A stretch of DNA of 64,000 nt from Adineta vaga (Eukaryota > Rotifera), in contig CP075492.1 in NCBI GenBank assembly GCA_021613535.1, forward strand, positions 3,472,001 through 3,536,000, in the 5' to 3' direction. The notes under the pieces were generated by a model. It worked only from the letters and a program-made list of their open reading frames with translations. It ran no database searches and was not told the DNA's origin. A program made the translations under genes and the position numbers. Of this stretch, positions 11,211 through 23,373 are shown in pieces; position 1 is the first letter of the stretch, and each line of letters opens with the position of its first letter.

Positions 11211-12848
11211 ATGGAACTGTTTCTTGCATTTGTCTTGCATAGTGTGCTGCAATGCGGACATGGTCTATCATGCATAAATAACGAATATTTCACAAAGAGT
11301 TTATTCGGTTTTAACATTGAATTATTTGAAGAAGAACTAAGCGAGCAAAACACTGATCAAAATAAAGATGTGAAATTGTGTCGTGTCGAGTTGTATCTTA
11401 ACTACATTAATTCATATTTACGGGTAACATTTAGTCCAGGACTTATGAAAAGTGAGTTACCTAATGGTGTTACTCAATTTGACACGATTATCTCGAAAGT
11501 AAATCCTCCAACGAATACACTGAGCAACTTTCTCGAATATGCATGTTCAACTGACAACTGTGACAAGAAGTTTGCACTCGCTCATATTCAATGGCTTCTC
11601 AACGCACAATACACATCGTTGCACAGCACAGTTATGTCAATACTGCTTGGAAATGCTGTCAACTCGAGTAAGTGTTTCCTCAGATAGCGGAAAAAAACAA
11701 AACTAAAGTAACATATTCTCCAATGCTCTCGAATGTAAGTATTGGATATCATCGCACAAAAGAGCAATGTTTAAGTTATTTATATTCAGCATCTGCTGAA
11801 GAGTTTAACCAATATTCTGTTAGAATGAAAATTTTACTGAAATGCATATGGGGAGATATGTACCACAGAAAGAATCACGAAGATAATAAATCAATACTGA
11901 AATCAATATTTGGCAATAAGAACCAAACTGCATTGAATGTTTTCTAAAATTAATTAGCGTTCAGCCATGTTAGTCATAGTTTGTGTCAGCAGACGGCTTT
12001 TTAGGCAGAAAAACGCACTTTAATCCTAGAGGAATTCTAGCGAATCTTAGTGAATATCAATATTGCAGATTAGATTCATTAAAACGTATTGTAGTTTGAT
12101 AAAATGATGAGACTTTACCATAATCAATGAAAAAGAGATTGGTTTCATACAAGGCTTTGGTCAGGATGGGAGAAAAATCCTGACAAATACTAGGATTCTT
12201 ATTTTCTCCTTAAGTTTATGTAAAATCTGGTTCTCAGTTCTGTATTTTTATAACGAATCATATTCACTAATTAGAAAAAATATTAGATCCAGTTTCGACA
12301 TTATCTCATCTGACTTAAACTCGTTGAGAATAGATGTGATGTCCTTTTTATTGTAATATTTTATCATATGATATTTCTTAGGCGAAGTAAACTGCTTCAT
12401 TAATGATTCCAGCAAAGTATTATGTGCTAACGAGGTCTGTGTCGTCTCTCATAATAATGATGAAACCGAATATAAACAAAGTTGTGGCAATGAAGAACAG
12501 GCCAAGTACATGAATTTTCAGATGACAACCTATGTCGATATTGCCGGTAACAAACTAAGGGAAGCAACTGCATTGATATGCGATTACAATGAATGTAATA
12601 GTAAATTTATCTTTTCAACGATCCTTACAGCAATCAAGGAAAGATATGATTTGAAGCCCATGCTTCGTGCTGTCAATATGTCGATCGAGTCCAACGAAAC
12701 AACAACAACAACAACTCATCCTTTCACTTCTTCAAAGTTAACAACATCAACATCAAAAAACGAGACACCACCAATGCACGTTATAAGTATTACATACTTA
12801 GTATTCGGCACTTTTTATTTTCTTGTTTCTCTCATCAATTTTCCATAA
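11211..12848 (+). CDS. Cys-rich secreted protein, Ly6/uPAR-like cysteine pattern, C-terminal anchor (copy A)
   Basis: Two exons, 11211-11667 and 12382-12848, joined in frame across a 714-nt intron (A|GTAAGT ... TTAG), give 307 residues. The signal peptide is MELFLAFVLHSVLQCGHG. The ectodomain has Cys clusters (YACSTDNCDKK, ICDYNECNSK) that recall the C-x(4)-CN end of Ly6/uPAR three-finger domains, several NxS/T sites, and a Thr-rich stretch. The C-terminus is a hydrophobic segment (VISITYLVFGTFYFLVSLI) with no tail, fitting a GPI signal or membrane anchor. Function unknown. The paralogue at 17171 differs strongly in the first 50 residues but is nearly identical over the rest of exon 1. Confidence 0.75.
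11668..12381 (+). other. Long intron with an embedded ORF (copy A)
   Basis: At 714 nt it is more than ten times the usual intron here. It contains an open stretch ending at 11947 (YSASAEEFNQYSVRMK...) that is also open in the paralogue's intron. It could be a retained or alternative exon, a relic exon, or chance. I do not annotate it as a gene. Confidence 0.5.
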
Positions 12849-13149
12849 ACATTCCAAATATTTTACTCACATTCTCTGCAATTGAATTTCATGCTTATAT
12901 ACTCTTCACTTCTTTTTCTGCATCACTATTTATCTATCAATTATTCAATTTTTATTTTGCAACAATAAACAAGCTTTGCCTATTTTCCTTTCAAGATCAC
13001 ATAGTTTGCATCGTACATAAGCGCATAATGAATACATTTTTGAGAAACCTTGTTATAACTATTCATTTCCAACTATGCCGACATCCTCAAGATTTATCTA
13101 TAGAAGCATTTCTTATACTAATCGATTGAAACGAAAAAAAACAAGTGAA

Positions 13150-13455
13150 AACTGAATAAATTCAGAAATTCTTTCTGGATAATCTTCTTCTTTGTGATTT
13201 TTAATGCAGATCTCTTCTTTATCCAATGCTTCCATTGGAGTTATTGATCGAATTAGAATTTCTTTCCAAATTCTTTCTGTTCTAATTCGATTATTCCATG
13301 AATCTTTGAGATGGACAATTTTTTCGTTTATATGATTACAATGAAAAAAAGATCAAGAGATTGTTTTCTTCAGCCTTTTGATAATTGAAACAATTTGTAA
13401 TAGAAGATTTGAAAACAGTTTAAATAATTTGTTTTTACGATGGTTCAATTTGGTT
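13150..13455 (-). pseudogene. Alkylsulfatase 3'-end relic
   Basis: The sequence aligns with 19165-19545, the last exon of the alkylsulfatase gene, but has several deletions (for example, about 25 and 35 bases missing near 13285 and 13320) that destroy the frame. Only the C-terminal part is present. It marks the end of duplicated block A and shows that the ancestral unit contained both genes. Confidence 0.75.
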
Positions 13456-14690
13456 TTTCTCTTCTCACATAAATGGTTCACTTCGCTTCAGTTGCCGCAA
13501 AACGATCAAAAACCTGATCAAGCAAATATTGTTATGCAACATGAGACAATCAATCGAAGGTTTCTTGATTTCACGTCCACCATCCATCTAACAAAATCAT
13601 CAATATCGTTTTCACTCGCATCAATCCTCATCTCACTGCTGTTGTGAGTTATCTTTTCATTGTCCATCTTCGCATTCGTCGAAATATATTTTCATTTTTC
13701 GATCATTATTCATTTTTTCAAGTGACTGAATTCGAAAGGGTATACATTACGTAAGATCGAGATCGGTACCGCGACGAATGTTTCAAATATGACATGTGGA
13801 AAATATCAAGATTCTATTATCAAAAGAATTATCACACCATTGTTCGGCAAGTGCAGCATTTGTTGATGTTGATAAAAATGCTGTTATTAATACAGTGGTC
13901 CCTTGTCTATAATTTGCTATTAGTTTTCTATTTTTAAGAATAGAGCAATTTAAACTTTGATGACTAATGATGAATCATCGTGTAGACGAGCATCTTTGAA
14001 ATAGTTTTTTTTTATTTGAATTTAATCATTCTCAGTCGGTATCAATTTGATGAATAATACTGGATGATAGTTTTAGTTTTTCAAAATCTTGATGAAATCT
14101 TGTTTGTATCAGTATTTGATTCGATTGGTTAAGCAAATATTTCAAACATTTATATAACCTCATTCATATGTTTCATTCTTTTAACCATCAATCTTTAAAA
14201 CTGAGAAAACGATCGAGTACACAATATCATCTCTTTCTCTTTTCCATCTCAATTAAAAGATGATCAATCTTTGTCATTTAAATCCATTGCACTATTTGAA
14301 CAATGGTCACTGTGCTGTTATTATTCCATCAATGATCTCCATCCTATGATAGAGATATATATCTCAAACACAAATTGACATATCATATATCTGTTGAGGA
14401 TGTGGGTATCTTGGTTCCTCCCATAATCTCACCCGTTCTTAAAATAACGTTTCTTTTACGAGTTTAAGCATGTCATTTTTCTGATATATTATAATTGAAA
14501 ACTTTGTAGATTATTAATACACCGTAAAAATAAGTGATAGAAGTTCAAAGATTCTTTTCGGAACATTTGATTTTCGACATGAATCAATTTTATAATTTCA
14601 TCACTTCAGTAAACACAACATTAAACTTCTTCAATTTTTAGATAAATACAAAGATTGAGTTAACTGTCACCTATATCCAGAAGAATATTT
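13456..14690. other. Intergenic, no gene seen
   Basis: AT-rich sequence without a credible coding stretch. It carries one G-rich motif copy (14394-14410). Confidence 0.5.
14394..14410 (+). promoter_or_regulatory. G-rich intergenic motif, copy 3
   Basis: TTGAGGATGTGGGTATC, about 280 bases beyond the 3' end of the GPCR gene. Confidence 0.35.
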
Positions 14691-15657
14691 TCATAGTGGT
14701 TGTACTTGAGTGCGTATAAATCGCGAAAAGAATTGATCTTTAACTGTTTGTCGAAAATGTTTGGATGAAATCAAAAATGTATAACAACTGCCCTAGAAAA
14801 ATAAATATATACACATATTTCATTCGTTGATAAGAAATTGATTAACATACAACATAATATAGATATGTTGCCATAGCTGAAATTGAGGCAGCAAAGTACT
14901 CCTTTAATTGTCGATCTGAATCTTTCGTAATAGGTCTTGTAATTAAACTGTAACTGTTGTAAATACCGTATGGAAGTAAACTAATAGTAACAAGTATAAC
15001 ATGAATCAGCGTCATTCTTATTAACTGACGATCAGCTTGAAATTCTCTAAGATTTCTTATTTGTTGAATATTATGATAAGTTAACCATCCAAATGTAATC
15101 ATTACAAAAACTGGTATTGCACAAATAATACCAATAAGATATACTAATGCATAGATAGCATAATAAGCATTCATATTTGTACAATTTTTATTACTAGGTG
15201 AAATATCATAAACTACAAGAATAGGAATTCCATGCAAACACCAGATAAGAACGACTACGAGTACAATTCGATGAGTCCATTGTATTTTACTATAACTTCG
15301 AAGAGAGGCACTTCTTGATGTTATTAAAAATTGATCTATTGTAGCCAAACATGAAAAAGTTACAGAGGATATAGAAGGAGTAACAAGAAGAAATTGTCGT
15401 ATTTTACACCATATACTTGATGTGCCAGTTACATCAATACTATAACCTACAGTGAGAATACGAATAGTAAGATTCAATAATATATAAAGAATATTATTTA
15501 TTGAACTAATAAGAAAATAGAATGTACATGGATTTGTACGATAATTTCGCTTTTTGAGAAATACTATAATATTAATTGTATTACCAATAATACCTGTAAT
15601 AAGAAGAAAACCACCAACATAAATTGTAAATTGTTGATTATCGTATAATAATGTCAT
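14691..15657 (-). CDS. Rhodopsin-like GPCR (class A, bdelloid-expanded type)
   Basis: Exon 1 is 15657-14851 and exon 2 is 14792-14691 (102 nt), joined at a phase-0 GTATGT/TCTAG intron, giving 302 residues. Seven hydrophobic segments are visible. TM1 (FLLITGIIGNTINIIVFL) has the GN motif, a Cys before TM3 (WCKIRQF) can pair with the Cys in loop 2 (SNKNCTN), and TM6/7 lie in the last third. The usual DRY is replaced by T-I-D-Q after TM3. The C-terminal exon supplies the end of TM7 and helix 8 (ISSKHFRQTVK). Ligand unknown; peptide-receptor-like. Without exon 2 the ORF would stop early inside TM7, which is why I extend it. Confidence 0.85.
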
Positions 15658-17170
15658 GATAATTATTTTTAAATAATAAATGTATATGTGAGTAGAGAAA
15701 AGGATTGAAGTTTTAAAATGTCACTTATCGTATTTCATGAAAACTCGACATCATAGAACGTTCTTATATGCAGGAAACATCGGCATAGAAAGAAGATAAA
15801 AACATATTGCATCAACTCAACTAAACAAAGATAAAGAGAAAAATGTCAATTAAAATAATTTTTATTTAATTTTAACTTTATTTTATTAACGAACACGGAT
15901 CAAATTAGAATTAAAAAAATTAATGATCTTTTCTCATATGATCATACTGAACGATAAGAAATCATTGTGTTTCTATATCAATTTCGAGTATAGTTATCAC
16001 GATCTTTTCAGTAATGCGTAATAAGTGACATGTATTCTCAAACACCCTTACCCCTATTTTGGATGTGCATGGATCAGGGTGTGCGTTATGTTGTGCACCC
16101 TGACTGACATACTTTTATCAACTCATTATCGCCAGACAAAGGTCCAAAGAGGCCTAGTTTTCATGAGCCTGGCCAGCCTGCCTACGCCTGTCGAAGCTTG
16201 TTAGTTTTATATAATATATGATAATCAGATAAAAGGAAGGGAGAAACATTAGTATGAAATTTAGATCATCAAATTTCGACGACAAATTCATATGAATAGA
16301 TAATAAATAGATGAACATAATACTTATTAATCTAGTGTACCATATTTAAGTGAAAAATAAGTATACGAAAAACGAATACTAATCAGAAAAAAGTTTGAAT
16401 AGATCTGGCGAAAAGAACATCGTTGATAGTATGTGAAATAAGGGAAATAGCCGTAGAAAATACCGACAACTAATTCAGCAAAATAAAATAAAGAAAAAGA
16501 AAACAATAAACATAAGCAACTATACGGTATCATTCTTACTATTAATTCGTCATAAACTCATTCAAACAACTTCAAGATAGAATGTTTTTCATCTTCTACT
16601 ACCATCCTCTCGTAAATATATATAAATAGTTAAATATATGAAGAAGGGGAGTTATGTCCTATGATGAATTCTATTCAATAATATCAACAGATTATCCAGT
16701 AGTCATAGTATAGTTGTCAGATATTTTTTGCATTATATCAATTATATGAATATAGATCCTCTTTGAATTGGAGAAAATCTGAGCATGTTGTTAGATAGAA
16801 CTTATCAACTTTTGCAACAATGCTTCAGATGATTCGCACACAAAATTACGGACACTCAGTAATAAATTGTCAGATGTCTTTTCCGCTGTCAAGATTAAAA
16901 TACCATAACACCGAGAAAACGCATGACGGTAAATTGGCAAAAATATATATTGGCGGAAAGTGTCATAATACTATTTAATCAAAAAATAAAAACAGCAACA
17001 CTTTTCTCCTTATAAAACTGATTATAAACGTGCCATAAAGTCATATTTATGTGCGTGCCGACTATAGTCAGTTTTTCTTCACAGCTAAAACATATATAAA
17101 TTGTAGGAAAATCACGAAGAATTATTTTTTTCAATAGTTCATTATTATTATTTTATTCTCTCGACATACT
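15658..17170. other. Intergenic, 1.5 kb
   Basis: No coding sequence recognised. It carries a G-rich motif variant near 16041-16054 (minus) and CAGGGTGTGCG at 16074. From about 16755 it is homologous to the region upstream of copy A. Confidence 0.5.
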
Positions 17171-18801
17171 ATGAAACTGTTTCTTGCATTCGTCTTGTAT
17201 AGTGTGTTACGATTCGGGCAGGGTTTATCATGCGTAACTAACAATTCTTTTGAAATGACTTTAATCAATTTTACTGTTCAATCATTTGAAGAAAAACTGA
17301 ACAAGCAAAACACGGGTCAAAATAAAGATGTGAAATTGTGTCGCGTCGAGTTGTATCTTAACTACATTAATTCATATTTACGGGTAACATTTAGTCCAGG
17401 ACTTATGAAAAGTGAGTTACCTAATGGTGTTACTCAATTTGACACGATTATCTCGAAAGTAAATCCTCCAACGAATACACTGAGCAACTTTCTCGAATAT
17501 GCATGTTCAACTGACAACTGTGACAAGAAGTTTGCACTCGCTCATATTCAATGGCTTCTCAACGCACAATATACAACGTTGCACATCACAGTTAGGTCAA
17601 TACTGCTTGGAAATGCTGTCAACTCGAGTAAGTATCTCCTCAGATAGCGGGAAAAAAAACTAAAGTAAAATATTCTTCGACGCTCTTGAATGTGTGTATT
17701 AAATATCATCGGATAATAGAGCAATTTTTAAGTTATTCATATTCAGCATCTGCTGAAGAGTTTAATCAATATACTGTTAGAATGAAAATTTTACTGAGAT
17801 GCATATGGGGAGATATATACCACAGAAAGAATCACGAAGATAATAAATCAATATTAAAATCAATATTTGGCAATAAGAACCAAACTGCATTAAACATTTT
17901 CTAAAATTAATTAGCGTTCAGCCATGTTAGTCATAGTTTGTGCGAGCAGACGGCTTTTTAGGTAGAAAAATGCACTTTAATCCCAGAGGAATTCTAGTGA
18001 ATCTTAGTGAATATCAATACATTGTAGATTAGATTCATTAAAACGTATTGTAGTTTGATAAAATGATGAGACTTTACCATAATCAATGAATAATCGATTA
18101 GTTTCATACAAGGCTTTGGTCAGGATGGGAGAAAAATCCTGACAAATGCTAGGATTCTTATTTTCTCCTTAAGTTTATGTAAAATCTGGTTCTCAATTCT
18201 GTATTTTTATAACTAATCATATTCACTAATTAGAAAAAATATTAGATCCAGTTTCGACATTATCTCATCTGACTTAAACTCGTTGAGAATAGATGTGATG
18301 TACCTTTTATTGTAATATTTTATCATATGATATTTCTTAGGCGAAGTAAACTGCTTCATTAATGATTCCAGCAAAGTATTATGTGCCGACGAGGTCTGTG
18401 CCGTCTCTCATGATAATGATGAAACCGAATATAAACAAAGTTGTGGCAATAAAGATGTCGAGGATACTATACTTCAGATGACAACCTATGTCGATATTGC
18501 CGGTAACAAACTAAGGGAAGAAACTACATTGATATGCCAGTATAACGAATGTAATAGCAGATCTATCTTTTCAAAGATTCTTACAGCAATCAAGGAAAAA
18601 TATGATTTGAAACCAATGTTTCGTGCTTTCAATATGTCAATCGAGTCCAACGAAACAGCAACAAAAACTCATTCTTTCACTTCTTCAAAGTTAACAACAT
18701 CAACATCAAAAAACGAGACACCACCAATGCACGTTATAAGTATTACATACTTAGTATTCGGCACTTTTTATTTGCTCGTTTTTCTCATCAACTTTTCATA
18801 A
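17171..18801 (+). CDS. Cys-rich secreted protein, Ly6/uPAR-like cysteine pattern (copy B)
   Basis: Exons 17171-17627 and 18341-18801 encode 305 residues, with the same two-exon layout and a 713-nt intron as copy A. The signal peptide is MKLFLAFVLYSVLRFGQG. The mature N-terminus differs at nearly half of the residues from copy A, whereas residues from about 50 to 133 are almost identical, including the CSTDNCDKK block. The C-terminus (VISITYLVFGTFYLLVFLI) is again hydrophobic and tailless. Likely a cell-surface or secreted glycoprotein of unknown partner. The sharp change in identity suggests partial gene conversion between copies or selection for a variable N-terminus. Confidence 0.75.
17628..18340 (+). 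other. Long intron with an embedded ORF (copy B)
   Basis: 713 nt, collinear with the copy A intron. The embedded ORF (to 17904) is open here too, with both silent and replacement differences from copy A. Confidence 0.5.
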
Positions 18802-19149
18802 ACATCACAAATATTTTACTCACATTCTCTGCAACTGAACTCCATGCTTATACTCTTGACTTTTTTTGCTGCATCACTATTTATCTATCAATTATTCAAT
18901 TTTTATTTTGCAACAATAAACAAGCTTTGACTATTCTCCTTTCAAGATCACATAGTTTGCATCGTACATAAGCGCATAATGAATACATTTTTGAGAAACC
19001 TTGTTATAACTATTCATTTCAACTATGCCGACATCCTCAAGATTTATCTATAGAAGCATTTTTTATGCTAATCGATTGAAACGAAAAAAAACTTCCATAA
19101 AAGAATTTAAAGTACATGTCTATAGTATTTTTTTTCGACGGATGATTGT

Positions 19150-20951
19150 TTATGGAGCAAAGAGAAGTAAAAACTGAATAAATTCAAGGATTCCTTCTGG
19201 ATAATCTTCTCCTCGATGATTTTTAATACAAATCTGTTCTTCATCCAATGCATCCATTGGAGTTATTGATCGAATTAGAATCTCTTTCCAAACTTTTTCT
19301 GTTGTAATTTCAATGATTAGATTTGGATTGATTCGGTCATTCCAATGATCGTTGAGATCGACAATAAAGTTTCGAATTTCAATTGAATATTTTTCATTTG
19401 TATCGATAAAATGAAAAAAGATCAAATGATTCTTTCCTTCTGCTTTTTGATAATTAAAATTAACTGATAAAAATTTGAAACAATTTGAAATAGAAGATTT
19501 GAAAACAGTTTGAATAATTTGGTTTTGTGATGGTTTGATTTCTATTAATCCTTTTACTTCTAATGCTTTCGTTAAATACCAATTTCTTCCATTTGCTGAA
19601 ATTTGAAATGACGCTAATTTTTCTAAAACTAAACAATGAAATTCATTCAATTCAGAAAGATTCAAATCTTCAGGAGATAAAGTTAATGCTTCAATTAATT
19701 CTAAAGCCCATTGATATTTTTCTTCTCGAAATGCTGATTGAGCTTTCTCAAAAACTTGTTCTGCACCACCACCGAATTGAATCAAATTTTCAGCATGTAT
19801 TTTCGGTGAATCAACATTTAAATCTGATGTTTTCCCACTAAACCAACCTAAATATCGATCAAATATTGCACGAATACTCCTATACAAACATATATTCATC
19901 ATTATTTCAAATCAATCAATTATAAATCTTACCAATTAACAGTTCCATAAAATTCTTGTAAATAAGGATGTTGTTTTAGATTCGTTGGTAATTGAATCAA
20001 TTGATTTCCGATAATTTCATCAGGTGTTAAACCTTTATTCATAAATCGAATTGTTTGATCATGAACAAATTGAATTGCATCCCGATAAAGCGTTAAAACT
20101 TGATAAATTTCATTTTTTCCTACAAGAGGTTTCGTATGTGATGGAATTAAATATTCCGCATGAAACTGTCTCATTAAATCCAACGAAGATATCCATTGTA
20201 AAGGATCTCGTGTTGTTGTTCCACGTATCGCATAAATATTTGGAAAGGATTTATAAATATTATCGGCAGCGAATAGAACTTTTCTTTGGGCATATAGATA
20301 ACAATTTGATCATCTGTTTCACCTGGCGCATGATATAAAATCAATTCTCGTCCTGATAGATTTAATTCTAAAGACTTTTCATTGAATGTATTCGTTGGTG
20401 GAAGATAAGCACGATGATTATTTTGATTATAATTCAAAAAAGATCCAATACCACAATTGACATGACCGGTTTGTTTTGTTAAATAGGTTCCGAATTGTCT
20501 TGCAGCACGTTGAAATGTAATTGGTTGAACTAAATTCATTGTTTTATCGAGAATTTCTAATGTTTTCGAATGAGCATAGATTCGAGTATTTGTATTCGCA
20601 AACACTTCGGCACCAAAAACATGATCTGCATGATTATGTGTATAAATTATTGCTAAAATTGGCTTTGAAGAAATTTTATCAAATTCTTTCTTTACTTCTT
20701 CAGCGCTTTCACGTGATTCTAATGTATCGATGATAATATTTCCATCATTACCTTCGATTAATATAGAATTTGCTAAACCATATCCAATGGCACAATGAAT
20801 GCCAGGTAGAACAGTTAGAACTTAATCGAATACCTATTTTGTATATTTATAGAAACAAAATCAAATTACCTTGCTTTATAAATTCGTCACTATGTTCGAC
20901 TAAAGTTTCAGGTGCTGTGATTATATTGGAACGATTATCATCGGCAGGCAT
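19150..20951 (-). CDS. Alkylsulfatase-type metallo-beta-lactamase (SdsA/BDS1-like), one-base frameshift
   Basis: Exons 20951-20870, 20820-19933 and 19879-19150 give about 566 residues if one base is restored. The metal-binding motif THNHADH (about residues 88-94) is the T-H-x-H-x-D-H signature of zinc alkylsulfatases. Downstream come the dimerisation region (YLIPSHTKPLVG, DQTIRFMNKGLTPDEI) and a C-terminal SCP2-like domain ending at 19150. The family hydrolyses primary alkyl sulfates such as SDS to alcohol and sulfate. A four-base T run at 20280-20283 is one base short: the frame changes between MPKEK and the following FAADNIY block. This is either a real frameshift or a homopolymer error. 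The family is mainly bacterial and fungal, so horizontal acquisition is plausible. Its 3' end is duplicated as a relic at 13150-13455. Confidence 0.8.
20280..20283 (-). other. Frameshift site in alkylsulfatase gene
   Basis: An AAAA run on the coding strand where AAAAA is needed to keep the conserved sequence in one frame. No intron of usual size can replace the indel. Confidence 0.65.
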
Positions 20952-21455
20952 ATTGCTTCAGAGTGAAAGAAAAAACGACGTTGAAATCTGAATAAAATTC
21001 TTTGGTTTCACAAGATATGAAGATAGTTTTTTTTTTCTGTTCTATATTTAAATTGAAGAATAAGGGCTTGTAAATAACCTTATCTTTATCATTATTCTTC
21101 AAACTTTTTCAACATCTAGATGAAAATGAAACAAAAGATCTGATAGCAATTGTAAAACAACTAAAATATGCTACTTGATTATATTTCACTATTTACAAGT
21201 TAGTAATTATAGTATGAATGATTGCATCACACTTGGTATTCACCATTTTAGCACGTGTCATACGCAATGCGATAGATAATATCAATAAATTGACTTTCTT
21301 AAAGATGACTTTAAGTATGGGACGTGTAAGAATGGCGCGCACTATATCCACATCCTTCTTGCTTATTGTTAATCAAAATCAAATATGTATTTATTTAAAA
21401 TAAAGAATCATTATGTGTCGTAAACAAAAGTTTTAAATTTGTCTATGAATGTTGT
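20952..21455. other. Intergenic between two minus-strand genes
   Basis: AT-rich. It holds the upstream region of the alkylsulfatase gene and the 3' flank of the nucleoside hydrolase. No gene recognised. Confidence 0.5.
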
Positions 21456-23373
21456 TTAAGCATATCCATAGGTGTTGAGACATGATTGAAGTTTGATATC
21501 AAATCGATTTTGATAAGTTCGTTCACATGAACTTAACTTATTGGAGGCAATGGTAGTTAAAAATTCAGTAAGAAATCGATCTGAATTGGTTTGTGTACAT
21601 ATTGTATAGTTCGATATGCCTTGAGTATTCGGTCGGAAACTTGCAAAATTTGATAAACCTTGACCATAGAATTGATTTGCATCAGCTGATAGAATATATA
21701 ATGATTCAACGTTCTGTAAGTTTGTACAAAAACCATTGGTAATATTATTCTGCATTTGTACCATCAATTGAGCTGCACTATTATCCCACCTATATAACAA
21801 AGAAAGATACATAATGAAAATGATTTTAGGAGGAAACTTCACCAAAAAATATCCGCTTCAGTTTGATTTGTACATCTTGCTAATGATGATATTAATCCAT
21901 ACATGAATGGTGATAAATTTAGATTTAATGCTTGTAACTTCGAGTTCAATTGAGTGAGATTGGCAATTAATTGTTTTTGTACAAGTGATGGCATGGCAAC
22001 TAAATTTTTTATTCCACTACCATCAACACGTTGTACCGCAAGGACATCTGAGATTGAAAAGGAAATCAATTCATGTTTCATTGTAATTTCTTACCTAAGA
22101 AGACATTTGAACTACTACCCGATGTTTTATATGAATAAGGATAGATTCCTAAGCTTGGATTTGGTACAAGTGATGGATAATCAGCGAGTGATTTGAATTG
22201 ACCACCTTGACAATAATTTACATATTCATTAGACACATATTTTCAGCTGTATACTCACCGGAGAGATATAATGTTCCTATTTTTGATACAATTGATCTAT
22301 CACGACTGATAGCTTCCGCAATATTTGTCATTGGTCCAAGACATAAAATATCGACAGGTCGTTGGGAATATTTTAATGTATATATAATCAATTCGATTGC
22401 ATCGAATGGGGATGGTTGTAAGAAAATATTGGTTGATTGATTAAGACAAGAAGTTGATGTCATAAAGGTATCAATACCTTTAAGAATTGAACTTGAAATA
22501 ACCCACCCAGTGGCTGACAACGAAAGACTAAAGAATCAACAAATTATTCTATTAAGACCTGACAAAAGAATATGAACCTTGCGCCAGTGGCAACAGGAAC
22601 ACCATCAGTACAATTAACTAACCCCAGAAGACTGAGAATATTGGATGTCGAATAAAATGGTGTGCTAATAGAATACGAAATGATTTTAATAGAAATAGGA
22701 GTTTTTTTGTTTATTTACCTGTATCCATCTCCACTGCTTGTTATAGCGAGTACATCAACTGTTGGAACCTAGAATTACTCAACAATCAATAAGGAGGAAA
22801 AATATATCAGATGAAAATTCATCACATTGAGAAGATATAGAATCGCCCATAGATCATCAACATCGGTATCCGTATCAACCAATACTGGTTGTCTTGTAAT
22901 ATCCTGAGCAATGCATTTTTGAACTAATTTCATACGACTTGATGTCTGATCAGTTGCAATCGTTGTTGTAGGAGCTGTTTGAAATAAAAAAAGGACAACT
23001 GATATATGTCAGTACTTTTAAACTTACTTTCTGTCGCTTTTGCTGCAAGTGTAACACCAACTGGCACTGCGATGACAATGACAAGTAATACACCAATTGT
23101 CAAACCAATAGCAAGTCCAATCAAACATGGTTTCGTACAGATTCTTCGTTTGTTTCTAAAAATATAACAATAAATTCGTATAAGATTTTCTATAAATTAA
23201 AATGTTTACCCATTAGACGTCTGATGTATGTCAACAGCCCTTGATGCTTGTTGTCTACTCTCTAAATCGTACGATCTTGCTTGCTCATGCTCAATCGGTG
23301 GTGGATCGTTCAGATCATGAAAATTCGTTTCAATACGCGTCTCATAAGCAGTTGCTCTGTGTGATGTTGCCAT
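21456..23373 (-). CDS. Membrane-anchored nucleoside hydrolase (inosine/uridine-preferring family)
   Basis: Nine exons: 23373-23210, 23155-23028, 22974-22826, 22768-22719, 22664-22578, 22527-22259, 22205-22095, 22047-21843, 21789-21456. They sum to 498 codons with no stop. The start chosen is the ATG at 23373. The 70 bases upstream are open but probably 5'UTR with its own intron. Residues 1-60 are polar and cytosolic, and about 65-92 form a signal anchor (IGLAIGLTIGVLLVIVIAVPVGVTL). The ectodomain opens with DTDTDVDD (131-138), the calcium-binding DxDxDD signature of nucleoside hydrolases, and continues with VDILCLGPMTNIAEA and a GG motif after YLSG. The family cleaves the N-glycosidic bond of ribonucleosides. 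Here the topology would put the catalysis outside the cell or in a lumen, suiting nucleoside salvage from food. Vertebrates lack this family. Confidence 0.85.

Larger units (their letters stand above)
10840..13455. repeat. Segmental duplication, copy A
   Basis: Homologous in order to 16755-19545: diverged upstream region, Ly6-like gene, 3' flank, then the 3' end of the alkylsulfatase gene. In this copy the sulfatase part is a truncated relic. Identity is uneven, from strongly diverged 5' parts to near-identical stretches. Confidence 0.8.
16755..19545. repeat. Segmental duplication, copy B
   Basis: Homologous to 10840-13455. This copy runs into a nearly full-length alkylsulfatase gene, so it probably preserves the original gene order. 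Confidence 0.8.
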
